The notes under the pieces: generated by a model
Seen by the model: the letters and a program-made list of their open reading frames with translations, nothing else
The model's database searches: none
Told to the model about the DNA's origin: nothing
NCBI GenBank assembly: GCA_963978905.1
Contig: OZ022257.1
Coordinates: 25,745,274 to 25,809,273 of the forward strand
Length of the DNA stretch: 64,000 bases
Reading direction: 5' to 3'
From: Trichostrongylus colubriformis
Taxonomy: Eukaryota; Nematoda; Chromadorea; Rhabditida; Trichostrongylidae
Translations under genes and position numbers: made by a program
Shown here: piece after piece, positions 46,515-59,009 of the stretch
Layout of the letters: each line of letters starts with the position of its first letter
Position numbering within the stretch: position 1 is the stretch's first letter

Positions 46515-48020
46515 AGGGCATCAACAGGAGGGCGATGGACGTTGGTCAAACTCTTTTAGGATGCACCAAACACAAGGCTCCATAGATAAGTCGTTGTCTC
46601 AAACTTTATCCCTTCGAGATAAAGACCGAAGCCTCTCAACCTTCGGATAACTATGGTATCCTTTTTACAGACCAAGCCTCCCTTCTTCTGAGACATTGAA
46701 GTTCACTACGGAAAACAGATCTACACCAGAGGCTATCGCTCCATTTCGGGCGGCTGGCCTTCCAAACAGTGCACAGCAAGCGAAGATTCTTCAACCTATA
46801 AACGAAGAAGATATCGATGAAAAGGACAAGGTAATAGCTGCCGGGCATCAAAGCCGAAGTGTAACAGATAGCCATCAGTTTCAAATTTTTTTTGTATTTG
46901 AGATCTGGGTGTCAATAATGCAGCAAGCGGTGGCAAGATGTGGCGTACAGCAAGATGCTTTCGATATGCACGTCCGTGCCGTGGTTGAAGGTCAGTTTCA
47001 GTTTTAGACTACTAGATTGCACTCATAATAGAATTGCGCTCGTGATTTCTGCTTTCTGTCCCTGATGGCCTGCTTGTTTATATAGTATCAACAGATTGGC
47101 TCTACGTCCTTTCTTCACATCTCCTACAATACAGATTTCTTTCAAACTCCTTTCAGTCAAACTATTTTTTTTTCAGTTGCCTACCTTGCATTGCATCGTT
47201 TTTTGCCGTCCCACTCATTTCTCAATGAATCTTTCGGCCATACTTCTCCCAAGAAATAACGCTCGTGACGGATTTCGCATTTCCTGCGATAGGAAATTTA
47301 TCTCATTCACTCTGTTGAGTGGTTTAATGGTTCAACATATTTATCATTGAATTGACGAATGGGTGGCAAAGTTAAACAAGGTTTAAAGCGCGTGCTCGCA
47401 AAACAGTTTCAAAGCTTTCTGCCTTCTCCGCCGTGGTGAAAAAAGGCGGACTTAGGTGGTTATGTGGTGTACACTAGGGTAATGCAAAGGAACAGTGTGA
47501 GGCCGCGAGAAGTGCGCGACGCTACAGTAAGAGTGATATGTGAAGTTCTTTTCAAGTTGTAGTTGCTGGACGTGGTGGTGTCGAGATGGAGCCATTGTGT
47601 GTAGGTGTGTTGAACACTGTTGGCGTGGCAGATTTTGAAACTGTGCGAACATCATGAGAAAACATAATAGTGTATAACAGGCAGAGAGAACTTGCTTCTC
47701 AGAACTTTCTTTTCTCTCTCTTCTATCATCATTTGAACGAAGGAAGAGACAAAGTCCCGTGTATTTCACCCTTCCCCCATATCAATCGATGTCAAACAAG
47801 CCCATTTTGCATGCTTCCCGTTTGATGCGCGCAGTAGTGTGCGCCAGTCCAACTGCTTATATATAGTAGGATTAAGGCTCTTCTTAGTCACAGTTTGGCC
47901 TCGCACAGTACTGCGTGAATCACTCGGTAGATAATGTGGAAATGGCCGATAACTATGAAACTGATATCGCATAATTCCACACTGACAAGCACAGTACTGA
48001 GCGCTAGCCACCCTGGTACC
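46515..48020. other. No recognisable gene
   Basis: Short ORFs such as 46696-47007 show no domain. Confidence 0.4.
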
Positions 48021-48032
48021 TCTATGAACATC

Positions 48033-48260
48033 GGGTGTATATCGTTAGGACAGAAACGTTGCGTGGCCGTGTTTGGCGCGCGACGAGATGGCGCGAGTTA
48101 TGCGCACTTTATCGGATGGGTCTTGAAGCGATGACGGTGCTCTACGCCTCATTCTAGGCGTAATCGCTTTAGGACAACTAATACGGCGCGCATAGCTCGC
48201 ACCATGCCGTCGCGTGCCAAACACGGTCACGCGACGTTTCTGTCCTAACGATATACACCC
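48033..48260. mobile_element. Mutator-type palindromic MITE with 10-bp target duplication
   Basis: 228 bp with ends GGGTGTATATCGTTAGGACA and its inverse complement, the arms continuing through GAAACGT, GTGTTTGGC and a GCGAGTTATGCGC-like block. TATGAACATC is repeated perfectly at 48023-48032 and 48261-48270. A 9-11-bp duplication is characteristic of the Mutator/MULE superfamily. No coding capacity. Confidence 0.9.
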
Positions 48261-48274
48261 TATGAACATCCACC

Positions 48275-49220
48275 ACTCTATGTGAGCTCAGGCAGTTCAA
48301 CGGTTGAAGAATTTTGTAGCTACTTCGGACGCGATGATGCCTCACTAGTCGATATTTTTTGTTACAACTGATATTGCAAATTGAGAATGCGTGAATACCC
48401 ACTTATCATGTGATACTTGTGGTGTGGTAATCATTGTAATTTTGTGCAATGAATGGGATTCCGTTGCTTACCTGTTGTCACCTACTGACGGCCTTTATTA
48501 GGCGTTATCAATCCCGTTTCCATTCCCCCTTTGTCAGTTCACGCCTCAATCCACGCATCACCCATAAGCGGCAGCGCTCACACTGAAGACTCTTTCACAG
48601 ACTTAAACTTTAACAATACACTAACAGATGCGCAAACTCTCGAAGTTCTCACCATTTCAGTTATGTTCCTCACCCTCGATGGCCCTGAATAGAACCGCCG
48701 TGAATGACAACATTCCTTCCTTTGATGCTATAGAGAACACTTTACGCTTCCGCGTCCGTAATGGCCGCGTGCCATTCACGTGCACAGCCGTAGAGAAGCG
48801 CTCGCAATCGCTGGCGCCGTTGATCGCGTCCACTTTTCCATAGCCGCACACTGGATTGCATGCCTTCAGCAAGAGCTTAAAGACTCAGAACGGGTAAGGA
48901 GAAAATAAAAATTTGGAATACACGATCTTTGAAGAACACTCCACTTTAAAAGAGGTTATGTGTAGCGAAATTCGCAAAGTGTGAGGTCTTATCATGATCC
49001 CGCAGCAGGCGTGTCGTTCAGTAGTTCAACAGCCGGAAGAGTACCAGTGAGGGCGGGACATCGTTCGCGGTCGGTTGATTTACCCTCTGGCCCGTCTGCG
49101 ATTTACCTCGGCTGGTGAGCGGAAGAGAAGAGGGGTTCTTCGTCCCCTATTTACAGGGGCTCCGCCGTTTCATTTTGTTCTTTCTCTACTGCTACACTGT
49201 CAGCCCCTCTACTGTAGGAA
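48275..49220. other. No recognisable gene
   Basis: Short ORFs only, no shared repeats found. Confidence 0.4.
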
Positions 49221-49225
49221 TCGTG

Positions 49226-49490
49226 CACGAAACAAGTTTTTCACGGGGTTCACGGAGTTTTTCTGCTACCGACATATCTATGTTGTATCAGCTTAAGAAG
49301 AGCCTCGTGCAAAATTTCACGCGAAAATTTGGCGGGAGCGTTGACGCCACTTTCTGTTCCCACTATGCGTTTCCGACCGCGGTGGACAACGAAACGGGCA
49401 TTCACTTTGAGGTCCCGCTCCTCAGCCACCACTTTTAGGAGCTTCTTCTTAGCCAGATTTTTACTTTTCACGATTCCTATGATTTTCCAC
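49226..49490. mobile_element. Decayed F1 MITE, copy 4
   Basis: Carries F1 blocks: a TATGTTGTAT string, TGCAAAATTTCACGCGAAAA and a TGCGTTTCCGACCGCGG-like centre. The diagnostic ends are eroded. It is the most diverged copy of the family seen here. Confidence 0.55.
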
Positions 49491-50035
49491 AATTTGTCAA
49501 AATTGCGCCTCCTGATGTCTTTAAAACGTCGTTACACGACAAGCGCCGAACTTTATATATCACTCGATAGAATTTCTCCCGAAATCGCATGGTGTAGGTT
49601 CCATTCAGGAATCTGCCTCCGGAAAAGAATGGAAAGATGCTTTCCGGCTATGTCTAAATGGAAGCGTTATTCAAAGCCACATCAAGGGATGGGGGCTCAC
49701 CTGAAACAAGGGAATTAAAGTTATCAAATCTCTGAGCTCAGACGAGAATTTTCGAGAAACTTCATCGCTAGCTTATCAGATTTTGAAGTAGTTTTCCCCA
49801 AAACTTTTCAGAACGCAATAAATTGCTTTCTGCCTGCTGACGAAGACTAAAAACGTCCAGCATCATCTTGCAAAATTCAATGTGTTCATTACGAGAAATT
49901 CAAAACTTCTAGGATCACTAAACATCGATATGAACCAATCTACAAGTCAAAAACGATAGAATACGCAAGAAAGCGTTTTCGTGCAGTTTTTGACACCATG
50001 ACGGCACTTACCACCATTTTATAATAGGTTTTCAG

Positions 50036-50135
50036 AAGCGATGGCGTTCTCCCTGAAACTGATTTCGGATTCTCGATACAATAGCATTGAAGAAGAGGTG
50101 GAAGCTCACAAAGATGTTATCGGATCAAGGGAGCG
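50036..50135 (+). CDS. Candidate exon of an unrecognised gene
   Basis: A U-rich acceptor (TAATAGGTTTTCAG) precedes and a strong donor (GAGCG|GTAAGTAC) follows a 100-bp stretch with one open frame, which includes an ATG and reads MAFSLKLISDSRYNSIEEEV, then EAHKDVIGSRE. The frame ends with two bases of a codon. A second U-rich acceptor at 50446 opens a 35-codon frame (MVFNKLNDNIFSVGD), but its phase does not fit directly, so a linking exon would be needed. No domain recognised. Confidence 0.3.
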
Positions 50136-50559
50136 GTAAGTACAGAGCTTGAACCCTCACCGCATTCAATTCGAGTGTGCATGGCATCCCAAAGATAGGC
50201 GTTTTCGCATGGTTCACGGAAACAATCCTGCAGACTTTGGGTGTTCCAATTCTCGACCGTTTTTCTTTGCCCTTTTTCACTGGTTTCTGCTGCTCGCGGT
50301 TGCTCTACTGTGTTCGGAGTTGACTCATAACGAGCCCGAATCTCAAACAACAATTTTTATTTTTCGAAAAGGTATCGTGGTCAATTTCTGAAACCCTATT
50401 TTTTTTAATCATGGCAAATATCTCTTTGTTGTGCCCTTCCCCTACAGAAAGTAGGTCAGATTTTGACACTACGCTCCCAAACAGCACGAAGCAATCTATG
50501 ATGGTATTTAACAAGTTGAATGACAACATATTTAGTGTGGGCGATATTTAGTGTGAATT

Positions 50560-52370
50560 CTGGGTTACTGTGACTCTTGCGTTCTTGCGTTGACTTTGTT
50601 AAAGCCAATCTTCACATCAAGCTGCGCTACGCGCGCATTTTTTACGATTCTGCAAAAATTGAGGCAATAATATTTTTTGGAAACCGAACGTTTGAAGTTA
50701 CCCGCCGGGGCTTCTGTTCAGAGATATGAGACACGGTGATTTTTGGATAATTCCTCTTGACATACTCTCAAAAATGATCAAAAATGACATTTTTCTCCGA
50801 AATAATTAGAGATTAGCAGGACGTACGCTCACCTTGAAGATGGAACTTCGACTAAGATTACTCTTCTGTGTCTATGGGCGCTAACTTCTCAGTTACAATT
50901 TCTTCAATGGTACAACAACTGATAGACATGTTGTTCTGCATATTTGAGAACGTATCTCAACATAGCTAGCTCTAGCTCTTAGAAATCGACGCTTTCATAT
51001 GACCGGAAGGAAGGGTGGCCAAGTGCAACACATCGTGTTGCACGTTTGAAGAGAGTAAAAACAGTCCGGCCATCATGCGTTGAGTGAAATTAATGACTGG
51101 GCAAGGGCTGCAACGATAGCATCGTGTTTTCTTGCTTCTTACACCCCATGCCCTACTTCTCTAGGGCCACTTCCATACTTTGCAGCACCGGCGTCGACGG
51201 GGCAATCGAGTGTACGCCGCCGGCAACTGCTGCTCTGTTTGTGACGCTCGATCGGACTACTTTACAGCATGATGATCGTAGCGACAGCTCGGCGAATCTG
51301 TGGCGGAAGTTCTTGCGAATTCGCCACAGCTTGGTGCTATGCTAAGATTCAGGACTTGCCATAGACCACACAGACTCTCACCACGATCATTATTTTGTAG
51401 TATGGTTCGTTTAAATGTTATAAATAGAGCGATTCGAAATAGTGGCGGCGGCGGGCACTATAGTTGCCGTCGCCGCCAGTGCCGCAAAGTATAGAAGCGC
51501 CCCAGGAAGACTGCGTGCGCTAATTTGTGTACTGTGATTCCGTCTGTGAGCAGATGGTACATTTCGCAACTGCAGAGGGTCGTAGTGAGCGCTAAAATCC
51601 GCAAATCAGACGGTAACCACCGTATGAAGATGATCACATTCATCATCGATTCTGCCAGTGGAGCAACTGCGTGACGAAAGTGGATAGCCATTCAATGCGA
51701 TAACATTAGATAGAGGAATTTTCATGATAAATGCAACGTTGTTGGATGACAACACAATGTAAAACTTGCCCAAACGCCAACGCCTGAACCTGAACGGTAG
51801 TCTCTGAACGGAAAGAAACAATTTTTCAGGACTTTCGAAGATTTTTTAAAGTTTTTCTTAGTGATGGCCCACTAGAATTGGTGAGAACTGTATCTTCGAG
51901 GGTAGCGTTATAAATAATTTTGGCGCTCAGAAAGGGAAAGGGATGCTTCCTCTCGCACAGGTGACCCCCGGGATCTGGGAAGACGGACACACACATCATA
52001 AACTGGCTTGGCTCTGAACTATATATGTTTAATGTGACACGCAGTAAAACCTCGACCGCACAAGTTGACAAGACTATTTAAAGTCCTACCTCTCGTTTTG
52101 ACCATTTCATTACTTTCTTCACTGTGCCCCTAAATATCTGTCAGCAGAAAGTCCTTCAAAATGGTTTTAACAGCTGATATCGGTCCCCATCTATGCCCAT
52201 TGTATTCTTCCTTCTTCTGTTATTCTCATAGCTGACGCCTCTCAGTGCCCGCTCACCATTTCTTGTTAACACAACCTAACGGTCTGATGTAATGATCTAC
52301 TGAAATAAATATAGTCAACAGACTCGGAATGTCATTTTGACCATTACTCGAATAAGTATGTAGTGCTCAC
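50560..52370. other. No recognisable gene; one GC palindrome
   Basis: GTGCAACACATCGTGTTGCAC near 51023 repeats the palindrome seen near 19374 with one loop change. A GGCGGCGGCGGGCA/TGCCGTCGCCGCC inverted repeat lies at 51442-51480. Other frames are unassigned. Confidence 0.35.
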
Positions 52371-52385
52371 AAGATAACGATTGCA

Positions 52386-52584
52386 GGGCGTGGAATACAG
52401 CAAAGACGCAGTTCATCCAGCCTTTGTTCCAAAAGTATCATTCATTCATCGTCGGCACGGCACAACAGACATGCCCAGCGATCACTTTGAAACAGTTGTA
52501 ATTTGCTTGACTACTTTCGATTACTTTGCACATTTTCTGAAAAAACCAAGTGTTAAGATCATCACTTCACACTTCCTTACTTAA
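52386..52584 (+). CDS. Candidate terminal exon, unrecognised
   Basis: After an acceptor-like ACGATTGCAG the frame reads GVEYSKDAVHPAFVPKVSFI and continues HRRHGTTDMPSDHFETVVIC to a stop at 52584. AATAAA occurs near 52722, a plausible polyadenylation signal. No domain is recognised and no upstream exon was found. It could be a chance frame. Confidence 0.25.
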
Positions 52585-52599
52585 TGCATGTCGACCGGA

Positions 52600-53870
52600 T
52601 GTTTATATATTCGAATATATTTGTCTTTTGTTATTTATCTATCAGTCCTAATCTTTTCACTTATGATCTTTATGCTATCCTTCCCAATCCTTCCACACTT
52701 AATGCGGGTATTTATCTCAATTGAATAAACGATCTTCACATAATGTTCCATCATAAGAGAAATCACTGCGGTGCTTAATGATAAAGCGGCATATAATTTG
52801 CTCAAACACTATGTTGGCAAAGTGTGTGTTTCTGAGAAACTTTCCGAGTATATGGCGTAGCGACAGTGAATGTGAGCGCGCTCCCGTTAATCCACACCAA
52901 ATTTATCGGAATCACAAGGCGATTCCATTTTTCGATGAATGCCGCTTTTACGATGATGCATGATACATATACCGCCTCATGTTTCCTCTCCTATTTTCAC
53001 TTCTATTAATTGAAGCCGTTTCTCCGTTGTAGTACATTTTTTCCGAGGTCATGGGAAAAGGGATATTGCTGCATACCTTCTAAAGAGTTAATACAGCCAA
53101 GAAAAGGCTGTTTTGGTCCGACATTTAGATGGCGCAGAGATTAGACTGACATAGCTTTTTTTGCTAATTGATATGGGGACCAAATGCATATGGATCAGAG
53201 AGTACTATAAAGTCCGCTTCGTGACAGTGACAGGTACAGCATCTTAAAGAAGGGGTCAAATTTGCTGAGTCACTCTCAGAAGCATGTCATTCTACGAGGC
53301 CTAATGTGTCACCAAAGCTGTTATTGAGTGCTAAAAGCGATCAAGTTTGTTTTTTGACCGAAAGTGGGGAAGGCATCGTTTATGAGTGGAGAACTTTAAT
53401 GAATTTGAGCTGATTTCCTCAAATAATGGAGCCGAGCAGATTGGAGTAGGGTGGATTGGCTCGCCACTTCCGCAGCGAGTCAGGAGTCGCTTTTTTGCAC
53501 CGATGTTACAAGCTCAACAACGATATTCGGCGACACCCCATATTAGCCACTACGTCAGGGCTTAGTTCCCTTGCAGTACGTGCAAAGCGTGCACGACTGT
53601 TGGCCCGCTTCGGCGCCGAGTCAATAGTCGCCCTTTTACAACGTAGTAGGCAAAGATACCATGTGCTGCTCGCGAAGAGCCTTGCCCGCTGAGTTAAGGA
53701 GACTTAAGTTCATAAGCATGACAGCATGACAGATGGAAGGGCGACGCGCGATCTCATGCGTCGCGGTAGGTCTTCCATTAAGCACATTTACCCGTTTACC
53801 GACACTCCTACCTACAATACTTATACTACAATATGGCCGATCATTGGTGCTGTCGTCGCTATCCAACGTT
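52600..53870. other. No recognisable gene
   Basis: Short frames only, including a paired duplication-like similarity (GAGTCAGGAGTCGC/GAGTCAATAGTCGC) at 53477 and 53618. Confidence 0.35.
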
Positions 53871-53875
53871 CACGG

Positions 53876-53970
53876 TTCTGGAATTTGCGGAATAGCAGAA
53901 TTGCGGAACTCGCGGAATTGTGGAAATGTAGAATTGTGGAATTTGCGGAATCGTGGAATCTGCGGAAAGG
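53876..53970 (+). repeat. Short degenerate tandem repeat of a GGAAT(T/C)-rich 9-10-mer
   Basis: Units such as GCGGAATAGCAGAATTGCGG and GTGGAATTTGCGGAATCGTG recur about nine times. A complementary TTCCAC/ATTCTCC-rich stretch lies at 54470-54540. ATCGATACGT-type sequence beside each suggests the inverted ends of a roughly 700-bp element. Confidence 0.5.
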
Positions 53971-55457
53971 GATAAGATACGTATCGATTGCTTCGTCAGC
54001 GATCGTGGATGATTAGGCAAAGCTTCTTACTTTTTTCATCATACAGTTCCTTCACTTTCCGTTATACAGTATACAGCTTCGTCATGCAGTTTCTTCCTTT
54101 CCTTTCCGTTTTCCCATTCCTCTTAAAAAGAAGAAAATAAGTGGAAGAATGGACTCACCCCAGCTGTAGTGAACCGGGACGATTGTTTGAATCGGCAATC
54201 AAAGAAGATCGTTATACATACGGAAGAACATCGAAAAGTCATAAATTCGCATCCAATTACCAATTGTAAGAAAGCAGAAGCACTGCAGGTAGGAACTATT
54301 GACACTATTGACAGTTTCAAAGCAAATATCCAATCAACATCTAATAATAGCATCTAAGAGGGTCTCAAGATTGAAGATTAGGAAATCTGGAAAGCGATTT
54401 GAAAGCACAGCCCAGCATTGTCGACCGTTCACGAATGATGAGCTGCGTGGAATGATGCGCGCCGCACGTGCATTCCACGCTTTCCACAATTCTCCATTTC
54501 TGGCAATTCCACGATCCTAGATTTCCGCATATTCTACAATAAACCGATCGATACGTAAAGAAGCTGCGATCGCTCTGCCTAAAGAAGATGAAAGTTGGGG
54601 GAACCAGCCCAGTAAGACCAAACCGTCGTCAGGCATTTCGGCTATCGTGTTTGAGTTATAGTCGGTGTACCGGATTTCACTTCATACACTTGGGAGTGAA
54701 TCTTATCAGCCCTCAATTGTAGTTACGAAACTCGATCAGTCACTCATGTAGGAACACCACGCGTTAATAAGATTTGTCACTCATAAGCGATGTAATACTG
54801 AGGCCACCTGTAGGTACGAGTGACCATGCGACAGTGTATTTTCTTATTCATGTATCCAAAGGGTCTTCTGAACCTCGTGAGACGAGGGATTTCGAAAAAG
54901 CTGATTTAGGGCGATAGATGACTACTTTGCGGACATTGATTGGATCGGGTCGCTCGCATCCGTCATCTCTGTCAATGATATGAACGAAATGTTCTTAGCC
55001 ATTTTGCAAGATGTCATCAACAAGTTTGTTCCTACAAGGCAAATTATAACTGGGCTGCCTCAGCTCCCTCTAAATCTAAGACGCATGTTTCATCGGCGTT
55101 CTGAATTATGGGATACTGCGGCACAAGGGAGCGGCGATGCGAACTGGATTTCATACAAAGCGCTAAGCAATAAGCTTGAGAGAGCCATGGCAAAGTACTA
55201 TTCCAATTCAGAGGCCAGACTTATAAATTCTAAGGATCCCCTAAAGTTGTATAGTTATATCAATAGGAGTATAAAAAAAAGAAGTTACCAGTTCTCAAAA
55301 TTGATGAGTCGCACTTCGCTATCAGTGATGTAGATAAAGCCGAACTCACGCGAGAAAAGTCCAACTCGCCTAAGCCATGATCGATGGTCAAGGACAAGAC
55401 CCTCTGCCATGTTTCCCAGTTATGGAGAATTCTGTACGGTTCCACCGGGAGGAAATA

Positions 55458-56138
55458 TCAGGTCTGTGCAGAATAAATGGCTAAAACATAACTGGCCATA
55501 ACTTCGCTCAGACACAAGTTTACTTGTTGAAATAAAATCCATTCGAATCTACAGAATTTCGCCAACGATCGGTTAAAGAAAATATGTCACCGTGATCAAA
55601 TTCTGGATTGCTAGAATCAATAAAGTCAAGAATGGCATTTTTACCGTGCATAATTTTTCTGCCGCAGGTTTGCATCGGGAACCCGGAAAAAGTGGTAATC
55701 CGTCAGGGATATGTCTGGGGAATAAGGGGGGTGAGGGAGAGGCTCGATGCCTAACTGCATCATTTTTTTACTGGGTGCGCAAAACAACGCAAAACCCCAC
55801 AGTTCGCAAGTCACCCAGCAGAAACTGATCGAGACGCTCCCTGACCCCACTTATTCCCCAGACCTGTTCCTGACGGATTACCACTTTTCCCGGTTCTCGA
55901 TGCAAACCTGCGTCAGAAGGAGTTTGCCGAAACGATGCATGTTGAAAATGCCATCGTTGACTTCATTAATTTTCGCAATCCAGAATTTGATCATGATGGC
56001 ATATTTTCTTTACCAGATCTTTTCAAGGTTGTGTAGAACCAAATGGTTTTTATTTCGACAAATAAAGTTGTGTCTGAGCAAGTTTTGGCGTTTTGAAAAA
56101 AGTGTTCCGTTTTGGCCATTCATTCTGCACAGACCTAA
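55458..56138. mobile_element. Palindrome of two opposed mariner 3' ends inserted in the LINE
   Basis: The ends TCAGGTCTGTGCAGAATAAA and the inverse of TTAGGTCTGTGCAGAATGAA border TA on both sides. Read outward-in, each half encodes the end of a mariner transposase. The minus-strand half has LPHPPYSPDISLTDYHFFR; the plus-strand half has SSQVTQQKLIETLPDPTYSP and then DLFLTDYHFSR. The two halves are head to head, so neither carries the N-terminal or first catalytic part. At 681 bp it could be mobilised only in trans. LINE similarity resumes on either side, which dates it as a later insertion. Confidence 0.85.
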
Positions 56139-57841
56139 TATTTGTGGTGCTTTCTAGTTGATTTAATTCCTCATCGATCACACCAGACTTCATTTCATTC
56201 ACTTTTATTAAATCAGTACTCCCGCATATCCTCTACCCTCTGGAGCACATCCTTAATTTGTCCTATATAAGTGCGGAAGTCCCTGCTCGCTGGAGACATT
56301 CACTGATCATACCCATACCTAAAAGATCACCGTATAATAGCTGCGGAAATATCAGCCAGTCAGTATGACGCCCATCTTCACTAGAGCTTTTGGAAAGATT
56401 ATGTAGCGTAATCTTCTCGCTCATCTGGAGAAGTACAGTATAATTCCATCTGCCTAACATGGCTTTTGTAAGGGTCGATCTATCTGCCCTTTTCAGTTCC
56501 TTCAATGACTGAACTAAGGCTGTGGAAGAGAAGAAAGAAGCTCATGTGGTCTACTTCGATTTTTCTAAGGCTTTCGACAGAGTCCCTATCCCACTACTTG
56601 TTAGAAAACTGCGCTATGTTGGTTTTCATCCGTTAGCTATTAGGTGTATCAGTTATTTTTTGATGAATCGCACTTATCAAGTTCGCATTGGTGATGCGCT
56701 GTCTGGCTCATGTCCTGCCTCCAGCGGAGTGCCGCAAGGTGGCGTTTTGTCTCCGTTACTGTTTTTAGTGTACACATGCGATCTTCCTGACCCTATATCC
56801 ACTTTTTGGGTTTCATGCGCGATGTGTGCCGACGACATCGAAAAAAAGATAGAGAAAATCTCCAAGGAGCGATTGATTATGTTAAGAGCTGGTCCGCCAA
56901 ATGGGGCATGCCGCTGGCTATTAGTAAATCTAAGGTGTTTAGCACAGGCCGGAATAATTCAGAGATCAGTTGTGTGTTAGACTCGCAATGTCTTCAACAT
57001 GTAACAGAAATTCGCGATCTTGGTTTCAAGTTTAACAATAAGCTGACGTTTAATGACCATTACAAGAAACTTGCCTCCAAAGCCATGTGCACGATTTTCA
57101 ACATTTTTAGAGCTGTTCATTCGAGGGATCCTGAAGTCCTTACTCGTACATATAAGACGTACGTCAGTCCAATTCCCGAAATGGGAATGACGATTTTCTT
57201 TCATACCAAGCAAAGATATTTGCTTTTCAGAGAGCGTTCAAAATAGCTTCGCTGCAAGCTCGCTATTGCTGTTCTGGCTTAGGTAATAAAGTTATTCCTA
57301 ATGGTGTCGAACGCCGTCGCAATTTCTCCGTGCTCAGCTTGCTAACTCGAAGAAGAGTATATGACCTTGTGATGGCATTCAAAATCCTTACCGGTAAGGT
57401 TTCGTCTGATGCTGACAAATTTTTCTCGAGAGTTACTTCTAAAACTAGAGTGCAAAGCGTCAGAATCAAGATTCCGCTGGTTTGATCCCAGGTCCAATCC
57501 AAGTTCTTCTCTATTAGGGTTCTAGCTATTCTCAGTAAAGTACTCCGTAACGACATCATGCATTTTTCTCTGAGCTCCTTCAGATGTTTGGCCAAAAAAT
57601 AGGTATGTGTTGACTAAGATTTCTCGTGTGACTGCAATGTGACGTTTCTAGCCCTCTCTTTTTCACTCTTTTCTCGTTCTCGCTTGCTCACACAATTTTC
57701 GTTTTGTTTTTGTTGTTGTTGCTTTTTTGAGTATACTTTTTCTATGCTGGTGATCCGCAGTTCCAAGGTTTTTTGATGTTCCAATGCCACCGTATTTGGA
57801 ATCACCTATTATAAGTACGTGGGCTGTTGTTTATGTCATAA

Positions 57842-57860
57842 GCAAACAAACAAACAAACA
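57842..57860 (+). repeat. (CAAA)n microsatellite at LINE 3' end
   Basis: About five CAAA units. Position fits the 3' tail of the CR1-like copy. Confidence 0.8.
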
Positions 57861-57869
57861 ACTCAACTC

Positions 57870-58577
57870 TGAATAACCTGAGTTTATGTTTGCCTTGCTC
57901 ATGAATCAGTGCCGTGTGACGTGCGAGGTACATTGCGTGACCAGAATTGTTGTGTGTAGGATTGCGACTCAGGTCTACTGCCCACTCCTGATAACCGTTC
58001 TCCAATGATGGTAGCAGTGAGCTTTGCTCACCGACCTCGTGAAAAGACTCTCAAAAATGCGAAGCCTACTTTAAAGTGTTAAGTTTTGTTAACAGCATTC
58101 CACGATTTTGAAGGCGATCACCCACTTCTCATACTTATTCGACCTGGGTAGGTCGTACTCACAATAACATTCTTAATTGAAATGACACACGATGAATCAC
58201 GTAATGAGGTTCGTTCCACATAATTACAATACGACTGACAGTGAGCTGTCAGGATGCAGGTGAATAGCATTTAATAAGGGGAGAAGAGTCAACTACCTTG
58301 AACAGAAATTTTCAGAATAGTGCCCTATCATCATATGGAGAGAGAAATGGAGCACATATGAACCTTCTCGAAGTGCTGAAGGTGATCTTCACTGTTTCCG
58401 TGGCTTAAACGACTTCAGACTTTCGGACACTACTCGCTCTGAATTTTGCTTGCCTGTGTGGTTTTTCTAAATTTTCATGTGTACGGGAGGGGTTGATTCG
58501 ACCTCGTTTGTATTTGCCTGAAACTAGACGAGGAACGAGCTCTAGGCTTAGCTTGATTCTCGGTAACTCCAACTTAG
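57870..58577. other. No recognisable gene
   Basis: Unassigned spacer between the LINE tail and the next MITE. Confidence 0.4.
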
Positions 58578-59003
58578 AGGAATCGTCCACGGAAAATGAG
58601 TTCTTGTGTTACCCATACGTTTGTGTTGTGTTTGCCTAATGTGGGCCTCATGCTAAATTTCACGCGAAAAAAATATGAATCTGGCTGAGATATAGCACCA
58701 CAAAGTGCGGTCCCAGTGGGCGGAGTCTCCGTGTAAAAGCCTCGTACCGCGTCCGCCGTGGTCGGAGACGCAGTATGGGAGCAGAAAGTTTCGTAAACAG
58801 TCCCACTCTCCGTTCCCAACGGCGGCGGACCACGGGACGAGGCTTTTACTCTTAGGCCCCGCCCACTGGGACCGCACTTTGTGGTGCTGTATCTCAGCCA
58901 GATTCGCATTTTTTCGCGTGAAATTTTGCATGAGGCTCACATTGGGCAAATACAACATAAACGTATGGGTAACACAAAAACGCATTTTCCGTGGACGATT
59001 CCT
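58578..59003. mobile_element. Palindromic MITE, family F1, copy 3
   Basis: 426 bp with the F1 ends AGGAATCGTCCACGGAAAAT and ATTTTCCGTGGACGATTCCT. Flanks are TTAG (58574-58577) and TTAA (59004-59007). The right arm is almost identical to that of copy 1 (GGGACCGCACTTTGTGGTGC shared), so these two copies are young relative to copies 2 and 4. Confidence 0.87.
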
Positions 59004-59009
59004 TTAAAG

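Larger units (their letters stand above)
54750..57868 (+). mobile_element. CR1-like LINE, 5' truncated, interrupted and decayed
   Basis: The plus strand gives, in CR1 order, the end of the endonuclease (SDVILRPPVGTSDHATVYFL near 54800), the linker (VNDMNEMFLAILQDVINKFV, then PTR), and then the reverse transcriptase. The latter includes ILNLSYISAEVPARWRHSLI near 56240-56310, VYFDFSKAFDRVP at about 56549, SGVPQGGVLSPLLF near 56725, and a palm box reading CADDI where FADDV is usual. The thumb and C-terminal part run to about 57480, followed by a 3' UTR and a (CAAA)n tail at 57842-57860. Frameshifts and stops show that it is dead. A palindromic element occupies 55458-56138 within it. Confidence 0.85.
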
